64,000 nt of DNA, taken from positions 558,001-622,000 of the forward strand of contig BLZA01000007.1 in NCBI GenBank assembly GCA_013423385.1, read 5' to 3'. This DNA is from Naganishia liquefaciens. Lineage: Eukaryota > Basidiomycota > Tremellomycetes > Filobasidiales > Filobasidiaceae. Made by a program: the position numbers and the translations under genes. The notes under the pieces were generated by a model. That model saw only the letters and a list, made by a program, of their open reading frames with translations, was not told the origin of the DNA and ran no database searches. Shown in pieces: positions 34,837 through 44,500 of this stretch. Each line of letters starts with the position of its first letter. Within the stretch, counting starts at the first letter, position 1.

Positions 34837-36761
34837 ATGCGACGAATGCTCATCTTTTCCGTTTTGGGGGCAATCACTGTCGGTGCTCTCCTTGTACAAA
34901 CTGCACCCTTGCCATTAGATGGAAGAAAAAGGGACAGCGTGAGTCTCAGCGTGTCTCCAGAGAAGCAGCAGCAAGCTAATCGGCTCATTGCTTTAGTTGC
35001 CTCCAACGCTAGAAGCGCCTCATACAAGTGCTATGCCCGCCTCTCATCGCTTGGTTTCCTCCATCGATCCTCATTCCTACATTCTCGGAGTCGGATCTCC
35101 TGCAAGGCTGAAGGGGCGTCGTCTGCCCGACGAGGATCAAAGCTCTGTATCGGCGCTTTCAACGGGATGGGGAGATGCTCCTAAAGGAAGAATGGGAAGC
35201 CGGCCTAAGACGGGAATTGGCGGCAAACCCAAGAAGAGAATTGGGGAGAAACCCAATCAGGGAATGGGCCGGAAGCCCAAGACAGGTATGGGCCAGAAGC
35301 CGAGAGGCTCCTTCGATTACGAGAAAGGTCAGTGACCGCCAATGTCGAAAAGGACACGCGCATTCCACATTTTGACTGACACTCTGCTCAGATATCAGGA
35401 CTGGAAGAGCTGCAGGCAATCCGGCCCCTCCCAATAGCTCGAGAGGAGGCCCTCTTCCCGGCGGTGACGCCTACATCCCGGAGAATCGGATGATGGCAGA
35501 TGACGCCGGGACTGTAAGCAGAGGAGCGGCCATTGGGAATGAAGTGTTATCTGGAACCACCGGTTAGTAACATGTTTCCTGCGATGAAACAGGACTCAAA
35601 AATAGCCGTTAACACCTCTTCTGGACTCATCATCCCCTTCCCGTATGCTTACAATGTCGCGAAATACCATATATGGGGACCTTCTTGAGCGTAGAATGGG
35701 GCAAACGCGCCGCCGCGATCACAGAAACACCTCGATTTTACAATGAGGCTCATGGCGAAAACCCGAACTCAGCTCCCACGAACAGCAAAGATAATGCCAG
35801 GGCGGATTTAGCTCCCGGATATGGCGATGTCAAGACGTTCGCGGCCGAAAGCGAAGCGGAAAGTCCCTCGACCATCAATCCATCTTCACCTGACATGCAA
35901 AGGGCGAATCAAGTGCCCGCCTTCGATAGTGTCGGAGCGAGTCCTGCCATGAACGGTTTTTCGGAAAGCTCGCGACACACTGATCCGGCAGATGTTGTGT
36001 GGACAAAGCGACAGGATGCAGGCACCAGCGATTCTAGAAGATCGCAGAATAAGATACCTGTCGCCGACATTGTTTGGGACAAGCGGGTTGATACGGGCGC
36101 GAGCGGCTCTCAAAGACTCGATGTCATACAGGCTGCCGGATTTGATCACAGCAGGCGAGAGGATTCAACCGTTGCTGGCCCCCGCGTCTCCGCGATCATG
36201 CAGATCAAAGATTATCACTGGTACAAGCGAGAGAGACCGAGACCCAACGATGCTGCCGAACACAACGCCATGCAAGCCGCTGACATAGTTTGGGACAAGC
36301 GACATAGTAGAGAGGTCAGCGAGCTTCCCTTGCTCGATGACCTGCGGGTTTCGACCGAGTGTGACGAACAAGAGGAAGCGGTTCTACAACATTTCCATGC
36401 ACGAGCCGAAATGCCAGGTGACAATGACCGGCAGATCAAGCGGCAGAGTTCAACCGCGAACAATGCCCTCGAGAGCCAAGACATGCAGGCGGCCAACTTT
36501 GACTGGGGCAAACGTCAAGCCGCAAGCGAATCCGAGAAGTCCACAGCGTCGCAGCAGCGAGCAGGACATCCTGACGGCTTCATTACGGTAGACAGAAGCA
36601 CCTTGCCTAGTGCTGTCGGCGCTTCCGACCGAATCTCGAAGCGAGAGGAAAGCGATATCATCTGGGAGTTCCTGCCCAAAGGGCAATCACGCATTGGTGG
36701 CAGTGGCCAGGCGACTCGAGATCTCGAGGGGCATGACGGTGTATCTGGACCTCGTGGGTGA
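34837..36761 (+). CDS. Secreted repeat preproprotein with Kex2-type (KR) processing sites
   Basis: I do not recognise a named family. Proposed exons are 34837-34938, 34997-35327, 35392-35562 and 35695-36761, giving 556 residues in one frame. Residues 1-23 (MRRMLIFSVLGAITVGALLV and on) form a signal peptide, followed by a GRKR site at 29-32. Residues 97-138 hold five basic Gly-x-Gly-x-Lys-Pro units. The C-terminal half holds an 8-residue core ending in Lys-Arg at residues 300, 325, 349, 373, 397, 444, 468 and 511: ADVVWTKR, ADIVWDKR, AGFDHSRR, KDYHWYKR, ADIVWDKR, DNDRQIKR, ANFDWGKR, ASDRISKR. EWGKR lies at 202-206. The spacing is 24-25 residues in most cases. There is no later membrane segment. 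This is the layout of a precursor cut by Kex2 into several peptides. The third intron (132 nt) is the least certain; without it the first part stops at 35567. Confidence 0.72.
35183..35308 (+). repeat. Gly-x-Gly-x-Lys-Pro coding repeat
   Basis: Five imperfect units of 7-9 residues (GRMGSRPKT, GIGGKPKKR, IGEKPNQ, GMGRKPKT, GMGQKPRG) sit in exon 2 of the secreted preproprotein. The segment is strongly basic, in contrast to the acidic/aromatic repeats downstream. Confidence 0.85.
35988..36515 (+). repeat. 24-25-residue tandem coding repeat with W-x-Lys-Arg core
   Basis: Core starts lie at 35988, 36063, 36135, 36207 and 36279 (75, 72, 72 and 72 nt apart), then at 36420 and 36492 (72 nt apart) after one degenerate stretch of 141 nt. 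Two cores are identical in protein (ADIVWDKR) but differ in DNA, so the repeat is kept at protein level. The segment before most cores is QA, QI or PV. Confidence 0.88.
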
Positions 36762-37706
36762 CAACCGCAGAGTTCTCCAGAACTTCAAAACTTTATCCTT
36801 GTGAATTGATTCACGCCTACTGTCATTTTCTGACTAGGCTTGATCCATACGCTCCGCCTTCTTGACTCCGACGAAGATCTAAATCTCAATACCTGACAAA
36901 GGAGTTGCGAAAACTCACTTTCTGATACCGGCTGACTGGTGCAGCCTGGTCGTACTATCGCAATCAGCAGTATTATCGTCATATCATGCATTAAAATTCC
37001 ACCTCATTTCGCCATCGTTTGTCCACATAAACATCTCTTGCGGAGTCCTCAATACGTTGAGGGACGGCATAACCATGTACGTACGCTTTCTCGACTGGAC
37101 CCTTGCTGGAGCTATCGAATGAAATGGCATCGCGGGAGCAACGCTCGATTGCAGAGATCGTCGGCTCGAGCGTCTCTGCCGCTGTACTGCAGATGACGGA
37201 GATTCACACACCCATATGTCGATACGAGCAGGTGCCTCTTCAGTCTCAGTCGGACCTAATGCTGTATCTCAGTCAAGTCAATATCGGTTTTTATTTTTGT
37301 CTGGTGGCGTTTGACCCATCCTCACATCGACGCGGAGGAATTGGGTAATGCAACACGCTTCCCCCACGTTATGACAAGGCGATCCGTCGTCGCGGCTCTC
37401 TGGCGGACTTCTCGGAGTTCGTGCATAGCCAAACCCGCTATAACGAGCAGCTCAGGACAGCTCTCGGGACCTTGATGGTCGGTTCACGTAACGCGACATG
37501 ACCGACACCGACGGTGGCAATCTGAAGGACGAACCAGGTGGAGGCCCTGTCTCAGCCATTTGTTTCCGCAGCAGGTTCCTTCCTGCCGATCACATTGGGC
37601 ACCGGATATCTAGGATCCATTCCAGCTTGTCCGCGAACGCATCAACGCAGCATTCCCCTCCAGAGGTCGCTAGCTTGCAAGCGCATGTTCCTATATCTGG
37701 CTCACC
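36762..37706. other. Intergenic with one possible small gene
   Basis: This 945-bp stretch lies between the secreted repeat gene and the aldehyde dehydrogenase gene, both on the plus strand. It contains the candidate two-exon small gene at 37124-37501, and otherwise only promoter-like DNA. Confidence 0.45.
37124..37501 (+). CDS. Possible small two-exon protein, unknown
   Basis: Exon 1 (37124-37276) would encode MASREQRSIAEIVGSSVSAA, then VLQMTEIHTPICRYEQ. Joining from a gtcaat donor at 37277 to an acaag acceptor at 37378 keeps the frame into AIRRRGSLADFSEFVHSQTR and YNEQLRTALGTLMVGSRNAT with a stop at 37499. That gives 91 residues. The second part looks helical and protein-like. The donor and acceptor are both weak and the intron (102 nt) is long for this genome. 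I recognise no family, and the gene may not be real. Confidence 0.25.
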
Positions 37707-39561
37707 ATGTCCTACCTCCTCAGACCCGCACGCCACTTCGGGCGACCCCTATCTGAAGTGAGCTTTGCTCGAAGCGCGAGGTTCAACCGAATCTTCATCG
37801 CAAACATGTCCGGGACAACGCAAGAAGCTCGCCAGATCCCCTTGTGGATCAACGGTCAAGACGTCGTGACCTCCAAGACCTTTGAAGTTCGGCATCCAAG
37901 CTCTGGGCGAGCCGCTTCGAGCGTCTGCTCGGCGACCAAGGCCGACGTGTAAGTCGTAATCCCATTCGTTCAGGCTGATGTCATTGACTCCATCTTCTTC
38001 TACCTCTAGAAATCGTGCGATCGAGGGCGCTCGGACTGCGTTCCCCGCATGGGCAAAGACTCCCGCTACGGAACGACGGGACATCCTCTTTAAAGTTGCT
38101 GCCTTGATCGAGGCCAAGAAGGAAGAGCTTGGCGCAGCCTATGTCCATGACACCAATGTCGCTCCAATCGTCGTTTCGGCCGATCAGGGCTTCGCCCTCA
38201 GCCATATGAAGAGCGGAGCCACCATTGCGACCGAAGTTCGCGGCGAGATCCCGCAGACGGCCGATGGCTCGCTCGCGCTTGTGACTCGAGAACCGTACGG
38301 TGTCGTCTACAGCGTCTGCCCCTTCAATATGGGCTTAACACTCTGTGTCCGAACATTCTGCTATGCCTTGGCTTGCGGTAACACTGTCGTCTTGAAAGCA
38401 TCACCTGCAATTCCATTCCTTCACTACTCGCTGGGACCGCTGTTGAAAGAAGCCGGCGTTCCCGATGGCGTGGTTCAAATTCTCCAGTACGCGCCTGGGA
38501 CGGAGGCCGAGTTGACAGAACAAGTTATTGCTCATCCGCACGTTCGAATGGCCAATTTCACGGGATCGACGAAGGTTGGCAGCAGCATCGGCGCCCTGTG
38601 CGGCAAGTATATCAAGCCATGCTTGCTCGAACTGGGTGGGAAAGCACCGATCGTCGTTTTGGAGTCTGCCGACCTCAAGCTCGCAGCGAATAATATCGTC
38701 TTTGGCGCTCTGCTGCACTCTGGGCAGATCTGCATGAGCTCTGAACGAGTGATTGTCGTTGAGAGCGTCGCGGACAAATTAGTACAAGAGATCCAGGAGA
38801 TTGCAAAGAGTGAGCATTGCGACATTCTCCGTAGTCGACCCTGACGCTCCGCCTTCTAGATGAATTACCCGCTTTGGGCCATATGGAGTTGGCGAGCAAG
38901 ATGGGCGTTGAGAAGATGGATCGCCTAGTCAACGACGCCCTGAGTAAAGGTGCGAAGCGTCTGACGGTCGAGTCGGTTTCAGACAAGAAGGTGCAAGAGG
39001 GCGCGAACGCATACATTCCCGTCATTCTGGACAACGTTAAGCCCGACCAGGACATTTACTATCAAGGTACGTCAATGTACTTGTACAATCACCTTCCTAT
39101 GTCTGAAGTCTGAGATACAGAAACGTTTGGCCCCGCCTTTGTGATCATTCGAGCCAAAGACGTTGATCATGCCGTCCAAATCGCCAACGACAACGAGGCC
39201 GGCCTTTCCGCCTCGGTATGGACAAGAGACTACAAGGAGGCCTTGGAAGTTGCCAAGCGAATCGAGTCTGGAGCTGTAAGCTGGAGTGGGAAGCTTGGTT
39301 CTTCTCAGACTGATCCGCCCATGGTACAGGTTCACATTAACGGATCTTCCGTTCACGACGAGCCTAACCTGCCACATGGGGGCATGAAGGTAAAAGACAT
39401 TTTCTAATATGGCTGTTTGCCTAGCTGACTGTTTTGGGTCTTCGCTCCAGACATCTGGCTTTGGGCGGTTCAATGGCATGGCTGCCATTCAGGCGTTCAC
39501 GCAGACCAAAGCCATCACCATGCACGAGCCTCATGCACTGCCCATCGCATACATGAAGTGA
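37707..39561 (+). CDS. NAD(P)-dependent aldehyde dehydrogenase (vanillin/salicylaldehyde type)
   Basis: This is an aldehyde dehydrogenase superfamily enzyme. It most resembles the branch that includes vanillin and salicylaldehyde dehydrogenases, so an aromatic aldehyde substrate is likely but unproven. Visible motifs are REPYGVVYSVCPFNMGLTLC, ACGNTVVLKASPAIPF, NFTGSTKVGSSIG, CLLELGGKAPIVVLESADL with the catalytic glutamate, GQICMSSERVIV with the catalytic cysteine, ETFGPAFVIIRAKDVDHAVQ, NDNEAGLSASVWTRDYKEAL, and the C-terminal SGFGRFNGMAAIQAFTQTK. Several short introns are present. The first ATG gives an arginine-rich, acid-poor leader (MSYLLRPARHFGRPLSEVSF) that could target mitochondria. 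A second in-frame ATG at 37806 would give a leaderless form. Confidence 0.93.
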
Positions 39562-40090
39562 ACGCCGAGAATCGCCTGTATTTCTGTATCGTTGTACGTG
39601 ATTGTATGTATGAGTCACAAACCTAGTCCACCTTGATCAAGCCGATGTGCGTGAATGTTGGCGCGCAAGCCCAAACATTCGGCATGGAGGAGGGATGTGT
39701 GCGCGATCGCTTTTTCGAGTCTCCTCGACGAAGACGAGCCGGGGGAAAGGCACGATCATCGCGCCAGCACTTTCTGCAGTGGAACTACATCTTGAAACGT
39801 CTAAACAGCGCTACCGCGACTAGATCATGAATATGAGCGCGGGTTGCTGAGCGTACTGGAGAGACACGTTTTAGGGGTTTCAACTCCTTCGTGTCGTAAA
39901 TAGCTTCCGACATGCTCGACAGGGTCCGAGTTCAAAATGATGGGTAACGCCTGAAGAGCGAGAATACGGCAGCAAGATGTGAAGGCGATTGTCCGTAGCG
40001 TCACAGGATGACAGAGAGTTAGGCTAGACAGGTCGGCTGCGCCTCAAGAAGTTCCTGGCATATGTGCGAGCCAAAAAAAACACACGAAAG
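39562..40090. other. Intergenic: ALDH 3' region up to the tRNA pieces
   Basis: These 529 bp follow the aldehyde dehydrogenase stop and lead to the truncated tRNA-Lys copy. No protein-like frame or repeat is seen; the open frames here lack family features. Confidence 0.45.
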
Positions 40091-40154
40091 GCCTGGTTAG
40101 CTCAGTCGGTAGAGCGTACGACTCTTAAGCATCTACTGGATGTGAAGGCATCGT
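40091..40154 (+). pseudogene. Truncated tRNA-Lys(CUU) copy: 5' exon, intron and part of the anticodon stem
   Basis: The first 38 nt or so (acceptor 5' strand, D arm with A box, anticodon stem and loop) are identical to the intact tRNA-Lys gene 374 bp downstream. The intron-like 22 nt that follow differ at about five positions, and similarity ends after GCATCGT. The T arm (B box) and acceptor 3' strand are missing, so it cannot fold as a tRNA and is unlikely to be transcribed by Pol III. Confidence 0.85.
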
Positions 40155-40464
40155 GTCAGACAAGAGACAATGCGAAGGGCGATCGACTCAAAGGACTCCT
40201 TTCAAGGCTTCTGATAGAAGGAGACCATGTGTCACATCTGAAACATGCATACCGCGCGCATGCTGCTCTAGGTTGTCGAGACTTGCGATGCGTGGACTCA
40301 ATATTGTGACATCTTGGCCATGAGACAGCTGCACGTCAACATGCTGTCTCCCTTGACCGCAGAGCATGTCGAACGCATTGAGGGATTCGTTCAAACGGCA
40401 GAGTGAGAAAGCCAATGGAGTTTGTTGTAATATATACAACGAAAGCCTTCAGTCAACATCAACG
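40155..40464. other. Spacer between truncated and intact tRNA-Lys copies
   Basis: This 310-bp spacer has no similarity that I can see to the flanks of either tRNA copy and no protein-like frame. Confidence 0.45.
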
Positions 40465-40559
40465 GCCTGGTTAGCTCAGTCGGTAGAGCGTACGACTCTT
40501 AAACATCTTCAGGATGCGAAGGCATCGTACGGTCGCGGGTTCGAGCCCCGCATCGGGTT
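40465..40559 (+). tRNA. tRNA-Lys(CUU), intron-containing
   Basis: The cloverleaf is complete: acceptor GCCTGGT pairs with ATCGGGT (with G-U pairs at 1-72, 4-69 and 6-67). The D arm is GCTC...GAGC, the anticodon stem TACGA/TCGTA, the loop CTCTTA..A with anticodon CTT, and the T arm GCGGG TTCGAGC CCCGC. An intron of about 22 nt follows position 37. The terminal G1-U72 pair is unusual, and the exact ends could be off by a base. Confidence 0.9.
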
Positions 40560-40876
40560 TCTCAGTTTTTTTCCGTTTTTTTCCGGTGGAAGATCCATTT
40601 CCAGAAGCCCTCTTGTACCATAATCGCTGGGACCGCGCTAACCGGTAGCCAACAATTGTTTTTCGTCCCGTGCGGGATGGGCCGGATGGGAAAGGCTCCA
40701 GTAGGATCGTCACCGATTCAGTGGCGTTACGCCAAACCCCAGATTATTGCGAGCCCTCTCAAGCTCTATTGTACTTGTAGCCAGTGCCTGAGAGAATCCC
40801 GCGAGGACAGGAGTCGTTAACGGTTTCCGAGATATCTTCTTTGACATGGATCGTTTTCGCTTCAAGTCTCAAGAGT
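40560..40876. other. Intergenic after tRNA-Lys
   Basis: Apart from the Pol III terminator at its left end, this 317-bp stretch holds nothing I can name. It would contain the promoter of the hypothetical frame at 40877 if that is real. Confidence 0.4.
40566..40582 (+). terminator. RNA polymerase III terminator of tRNA-Lys
   Basis: Two runs of seven T (40566-40572 and 40576-40582) begin 7 nt after the tRNA 3' end, as expected for Pol III termination with a back-up signal. Confidence 0.85.
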
Positions 40877-41374
40877 ATGGCGATATTTGACCATCCAGTG
40901 GAGATGTTCTCAAGAGTCCATATTGGTTGTGTTCAGAACTTATCGGATGACCTGTGGCGAAAGATATGGCTATTCCGGTTCACCAAGTTGAATTTGCATG
41001 TGCGACCGAGTGAGAAACGGAACCCACGTCTGAATCTTATCTGCCAGCTGTTGAGCAGAACGTGCACGAGACATACAAGGGATGCTCAGGCTATCCTCGG
41101 AGCTTGTCTCGCCAGGCGTCGATCTCCTCCGGAGCCCCTGCCGCATTGGTTCAGGCCGGAACCTCACAATTGTCGGGACTTCGAGCCGGAAGCTCTGACG
41201 AAATTATTAGCGCAAGGCTTGTGCCTCGGCGTTTTCATGGTGACGATAGAAGATGCGCTGAAAATGTTCACTGTCGCTGAAGGAAGTCGCGACAGCCAAA
41301 TCCAGCTCAAACCCGTGAACCCCACCGATTTGTTGACCAACTGCTCACAGAAGCAAAGGCCGGTACAAGCATAA
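40877..41374 (+). CDS. Hypothetical protein, single open frame
   Basis: An uninterrupted frame of 165 codons starts MAIFDHPVEMFSRVHIGC and ends TNCSQKQRPVQA. The part LSDDLWRKIWLFRFTKLNL is vaguely F-box-like in its Trp/Leu pattern, but the match is too weak to call. The frame is open a further 31 codons upstream without an ATG. Neighbouring genes are split by introns, so a plain 500-bp frame is modest evidence. It sits between tRNA-Lys and the 3' end of the convergent FMP27-like gene and may be non-coding. Confidence 0.28.
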   Translation: MAIFDHPVEMFSRVHIGCVQNLSDDLWRKIWLFRFTKLNLHVRPSEKRNPRLNLICQLLSRTCTRHTRDAQAILGACLARRRSPPEPLPHWFRPEPHNCRDFEPEALTKLLAQGLCLGVFMVTIEDALKMFTVAEGSRDSQIQLKPVNPTDLLTNCSQKQRPVQA

Positions 41375-41546
41375 CGTTGGTTTGCGATGCGCGCAAATCG
41401 GGAAGACAGCAAGCCTATTGTCGCCCACTCTGCGTTCGCTCATGATATTCCATCGCATATGGGACGTGCGTGGTGTGATACAATGGTGGATACCAGTCAC
41501 ATGCCCTAATTCGAAACTAGAGGTTCATTTCCTATGTGTCTTGTCC

Positions 41547-44500
41547 TTAGTCCCGCTTGTGATGTCTGAATTTGGTAATGAGCTTATTCATTCTGCCCGA
41601 TTTCTTGGCTGCCATCTGATTCTCTAGAGATTGCTGGAAGTGCGTGGGTACATCCAGTGAATGCTGGGAGCTTGCAGGGGATGTCTCCTGGGTTCTATTA
41701 TCATTGTTGGCCGGACCGGCCTCAAGTTGCAAGTCGTCAAGTTGCTGAGGCGTTTTGACCAGAGCCACAACATCTGGCAGGACGGGCGTTGCTGCCTCTT
41801 GTTCCTCCATGCTGTCGATATCCGACGTGTTCCCTATGTCGGCCTTGTTGTAGATGGTGCTCAGATTCGATGGCCCAGCCGTGTACTGGCTGCGGACGGG
41901 TCTTGTCTTCTTCCTGAAAATATCAGAAAGCAATTGGCCTTTCTGATTCCAAGCAGAGCGCAACATATCTGCATGCGGAGACGCTTTAATGAAATGTAGC
42001 GATTGATCATAACAGGGAGCTGACCTTTTCGCATGAACCTTGCCAGATCCTCGAATGACCAGACCTTGTTCTCGTACAACAGTTGGGGTGTCTTGACGCG
42101 GATATCTTGAACATTCGAGAAGGATTTTGCCTTATCGCTCTGTATGCAATGACGGCCGTCAGTCCACAACAAAATCCTTCACAAAAATGGCGCATACCTT
42201 GTAGCTGAAGAGCAGGGTAGTCGGTTCTATGTCGACGAAGATGAATGTTCGGTTCCGAGACGCTCTTGATCGCATCTCCTCGGCTTCTGCCTTCACCTGA
42301 CGTGAAAGTGTCTGCACAGACAGGTCCCCAGACGAATTTGCTCTGGACAAACCTCCCTTGACGAGCGCCATATCGGCGTCAGACGATTGTCGCGACAAGT
42401 TTGGAGAGCCAGCAAGGGCAAGGCTGCGGCTCCCGGCTGGCGCGGGAATCCCCAAATGTTGCTTCCCGCGATAATCGTTTATGTTTTCAAGCTGCTCTCG
42501 ATCTCCGGATCGCTGCTTCTTTTTGGCTTTGCGATCTGGAAGTGTACTAGTTTTTGCAGGTCGATTCGCAAAGACATAATCGTTCAGAGATCTTCCGATC
42601 GCCCTCTCTAGCTGGACTCGAAGAGGGTGCAATTGAAGCTTGAACGATTCCAGGATACTGATACCACCGACTGGAGCCAATGCGGACCAAGAGGCTTGAA
42701 CCATTGGCGCCTAAGATTTCAATGGTTGAGCTATGACGGAGAGTTTCTGCTCATTCTGGAAGGCTCACCTCGTCTCGCAGTCCAGCCTTCTCGTAACGAG
42801 AAATGATTTCCACAAAATAAGCATCTGGACTGGTATTGAGAGCTTGCAGGTCTCTGACGACAAGTGCGTTTTCGGTGGAACTGTCCTTCTTCCTGACCCA
42901 TGTGTAACGTATGTCCTTGATAGCGAGTTTAGCGAGTAGCTTGTCCTCGTCCAGCATGAACCACGCCAACTCCTGAGCATGGGCTTCCAGGCGGAGCGAG
43001 GAGCGTAGTTCAGCGGCTGCTTTGCTATGAATCTGCAGAATGGCTATCGCGTCGAAGATGAGGGACAATTTCTGAATGTCCTCGGACAGATCCGAGCGAA
43101 TACGGCCGACTTCAAGTTTACCTTCATCAGAGAGTCGGTCATAATGCTCTTCGTAAATTCTGTGTGTCGACTCTTGCTCTCGAATCCGGTTTTGTAGATA
43201 CTTGACTTCTGTGCTGTATCGTAAGCGATCTTCGGCGTCGAAGGAATACAGGAATGTATCGAGCTGCTGAGAACGTTGCCGCTGTTCGGGGTCCTGATAC
43301 AAAACAAGATCGGTCAAGATGCTGTACATCGCCGCAAAGTGTCGGGAGTTTGCCACAACGCCAAAAGTCGGGACATTGACAACGGCCAGATCCTGAGCGT
43401 AATACCTAAGGTCTCAGTCATTCGGCATCTACTTACTGGGCAATCCACGTACCTGATGATTTCTGAGATGTTCGGATGACGAGTCGCTGCTCTTGTTTAC
43501 CAATCGGAGTTGGTTGAAATTGTCCAACCTCAAGCTGCATTGGGTACTGGCGACAAGACGATCGAATGCTCTGTTTTCTAGCTTGGCGTTCAGCAGATGC
43601 TCCATGGGCACAAACGTCGGCGACTCCGGAGCTCCGTACGACTTGTCAGATGGGTAGAAGCTCTGCAGGCCATCCAGAGTGCCATAATTTCTAGAAAAGA
43701 AAATGGGAATGTCAGAGTCGAAGAATGGAGAGATACAGCAAGAAGCCATATAAACTCACCGGCGCATTACGACCTCCTTTACCTTGTCGCCTGCATACTC
43801 TCCATCCTCGATCCTGAAGCTACGTAACTCAGCCATGTTGGCCGTAAACAAAACGGTTGCCTCGCTGTCGGCTTCGCTAGACAGTAGGATCTGCGGCTGC
43901 GTCATAACGCCAAACATGCTTTTGCGAATTCCGTATTCTTTCGGCATCCCCTCGTCAGGCGTGATGTCGCAGGAAAATGTGCCTTTACGATTCTTCGCAT
44001 GACCTGCCGTGTTTACGCGCGTATGGTCGCCCAGCAATTGACCCAAGATTCCAGCGGCTAGGGTTGAACCCATCTTGGAAGCGACGTCGTCTAAATCGAG
44101 ATTCGGTTTGGGAATTGCCGGCCGATCGGACTGCTTCTGCTGGAAGCCCTTCTCCAACTGTCTCTGCAAGTCGGCCACCGCTTTATGGGACATGTGATAC
44201 TCGAAGCCCCGTCGCATTCGGCTGGAAAAGTAATACTGTAACAGGATGTTTCGGGTCGTATTGTCGATAGAGAGCCGGGGACAGTGAACATGGAACACGT
44301 TCTCGTATCCGGCACCTTCCCTCTCGGACATGCGCTCTCTGGCATCGAAGCCGTCCACCGAGTTCTTCCTGTCTATTGGATATTCGGGAGTCTGCATTCT
44401 GAAATGCATTCCCTCCAGGCCATCCTCCAGTATCTTGATCCTACCCTCCATCTCTACCCTTTGCTGCGCGTCTACAGCCGAATCGCGCATCTTGCGGAGA

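Noticed and set aside
35673-36761. Separate gene starting at the ATG at 35673
   Set aside because: It would lack a secretion signal and begin 7 residues before a Kex2-like site. Splicing to the signal-peptide exons explains the frame better.
34837-39561. RiPP (dikaritin-like) biosynthetic cluster around the KR-repeat precursor
   Set aside because: The neighbours are BST1, a generic aldehyde dehydrogenase and housekeeping genes. I see no UstYa/DUF3328-like gene, peptidase or methyltransferase beside it, so only a stand-alone secreted precursor is supported.
39633-39830. 65-codon plus-strand frame after the aldehyde dehydrogenase
   Set aside because: It is short, without domain features, and lies in the 3' region leading to the tRNA copies.
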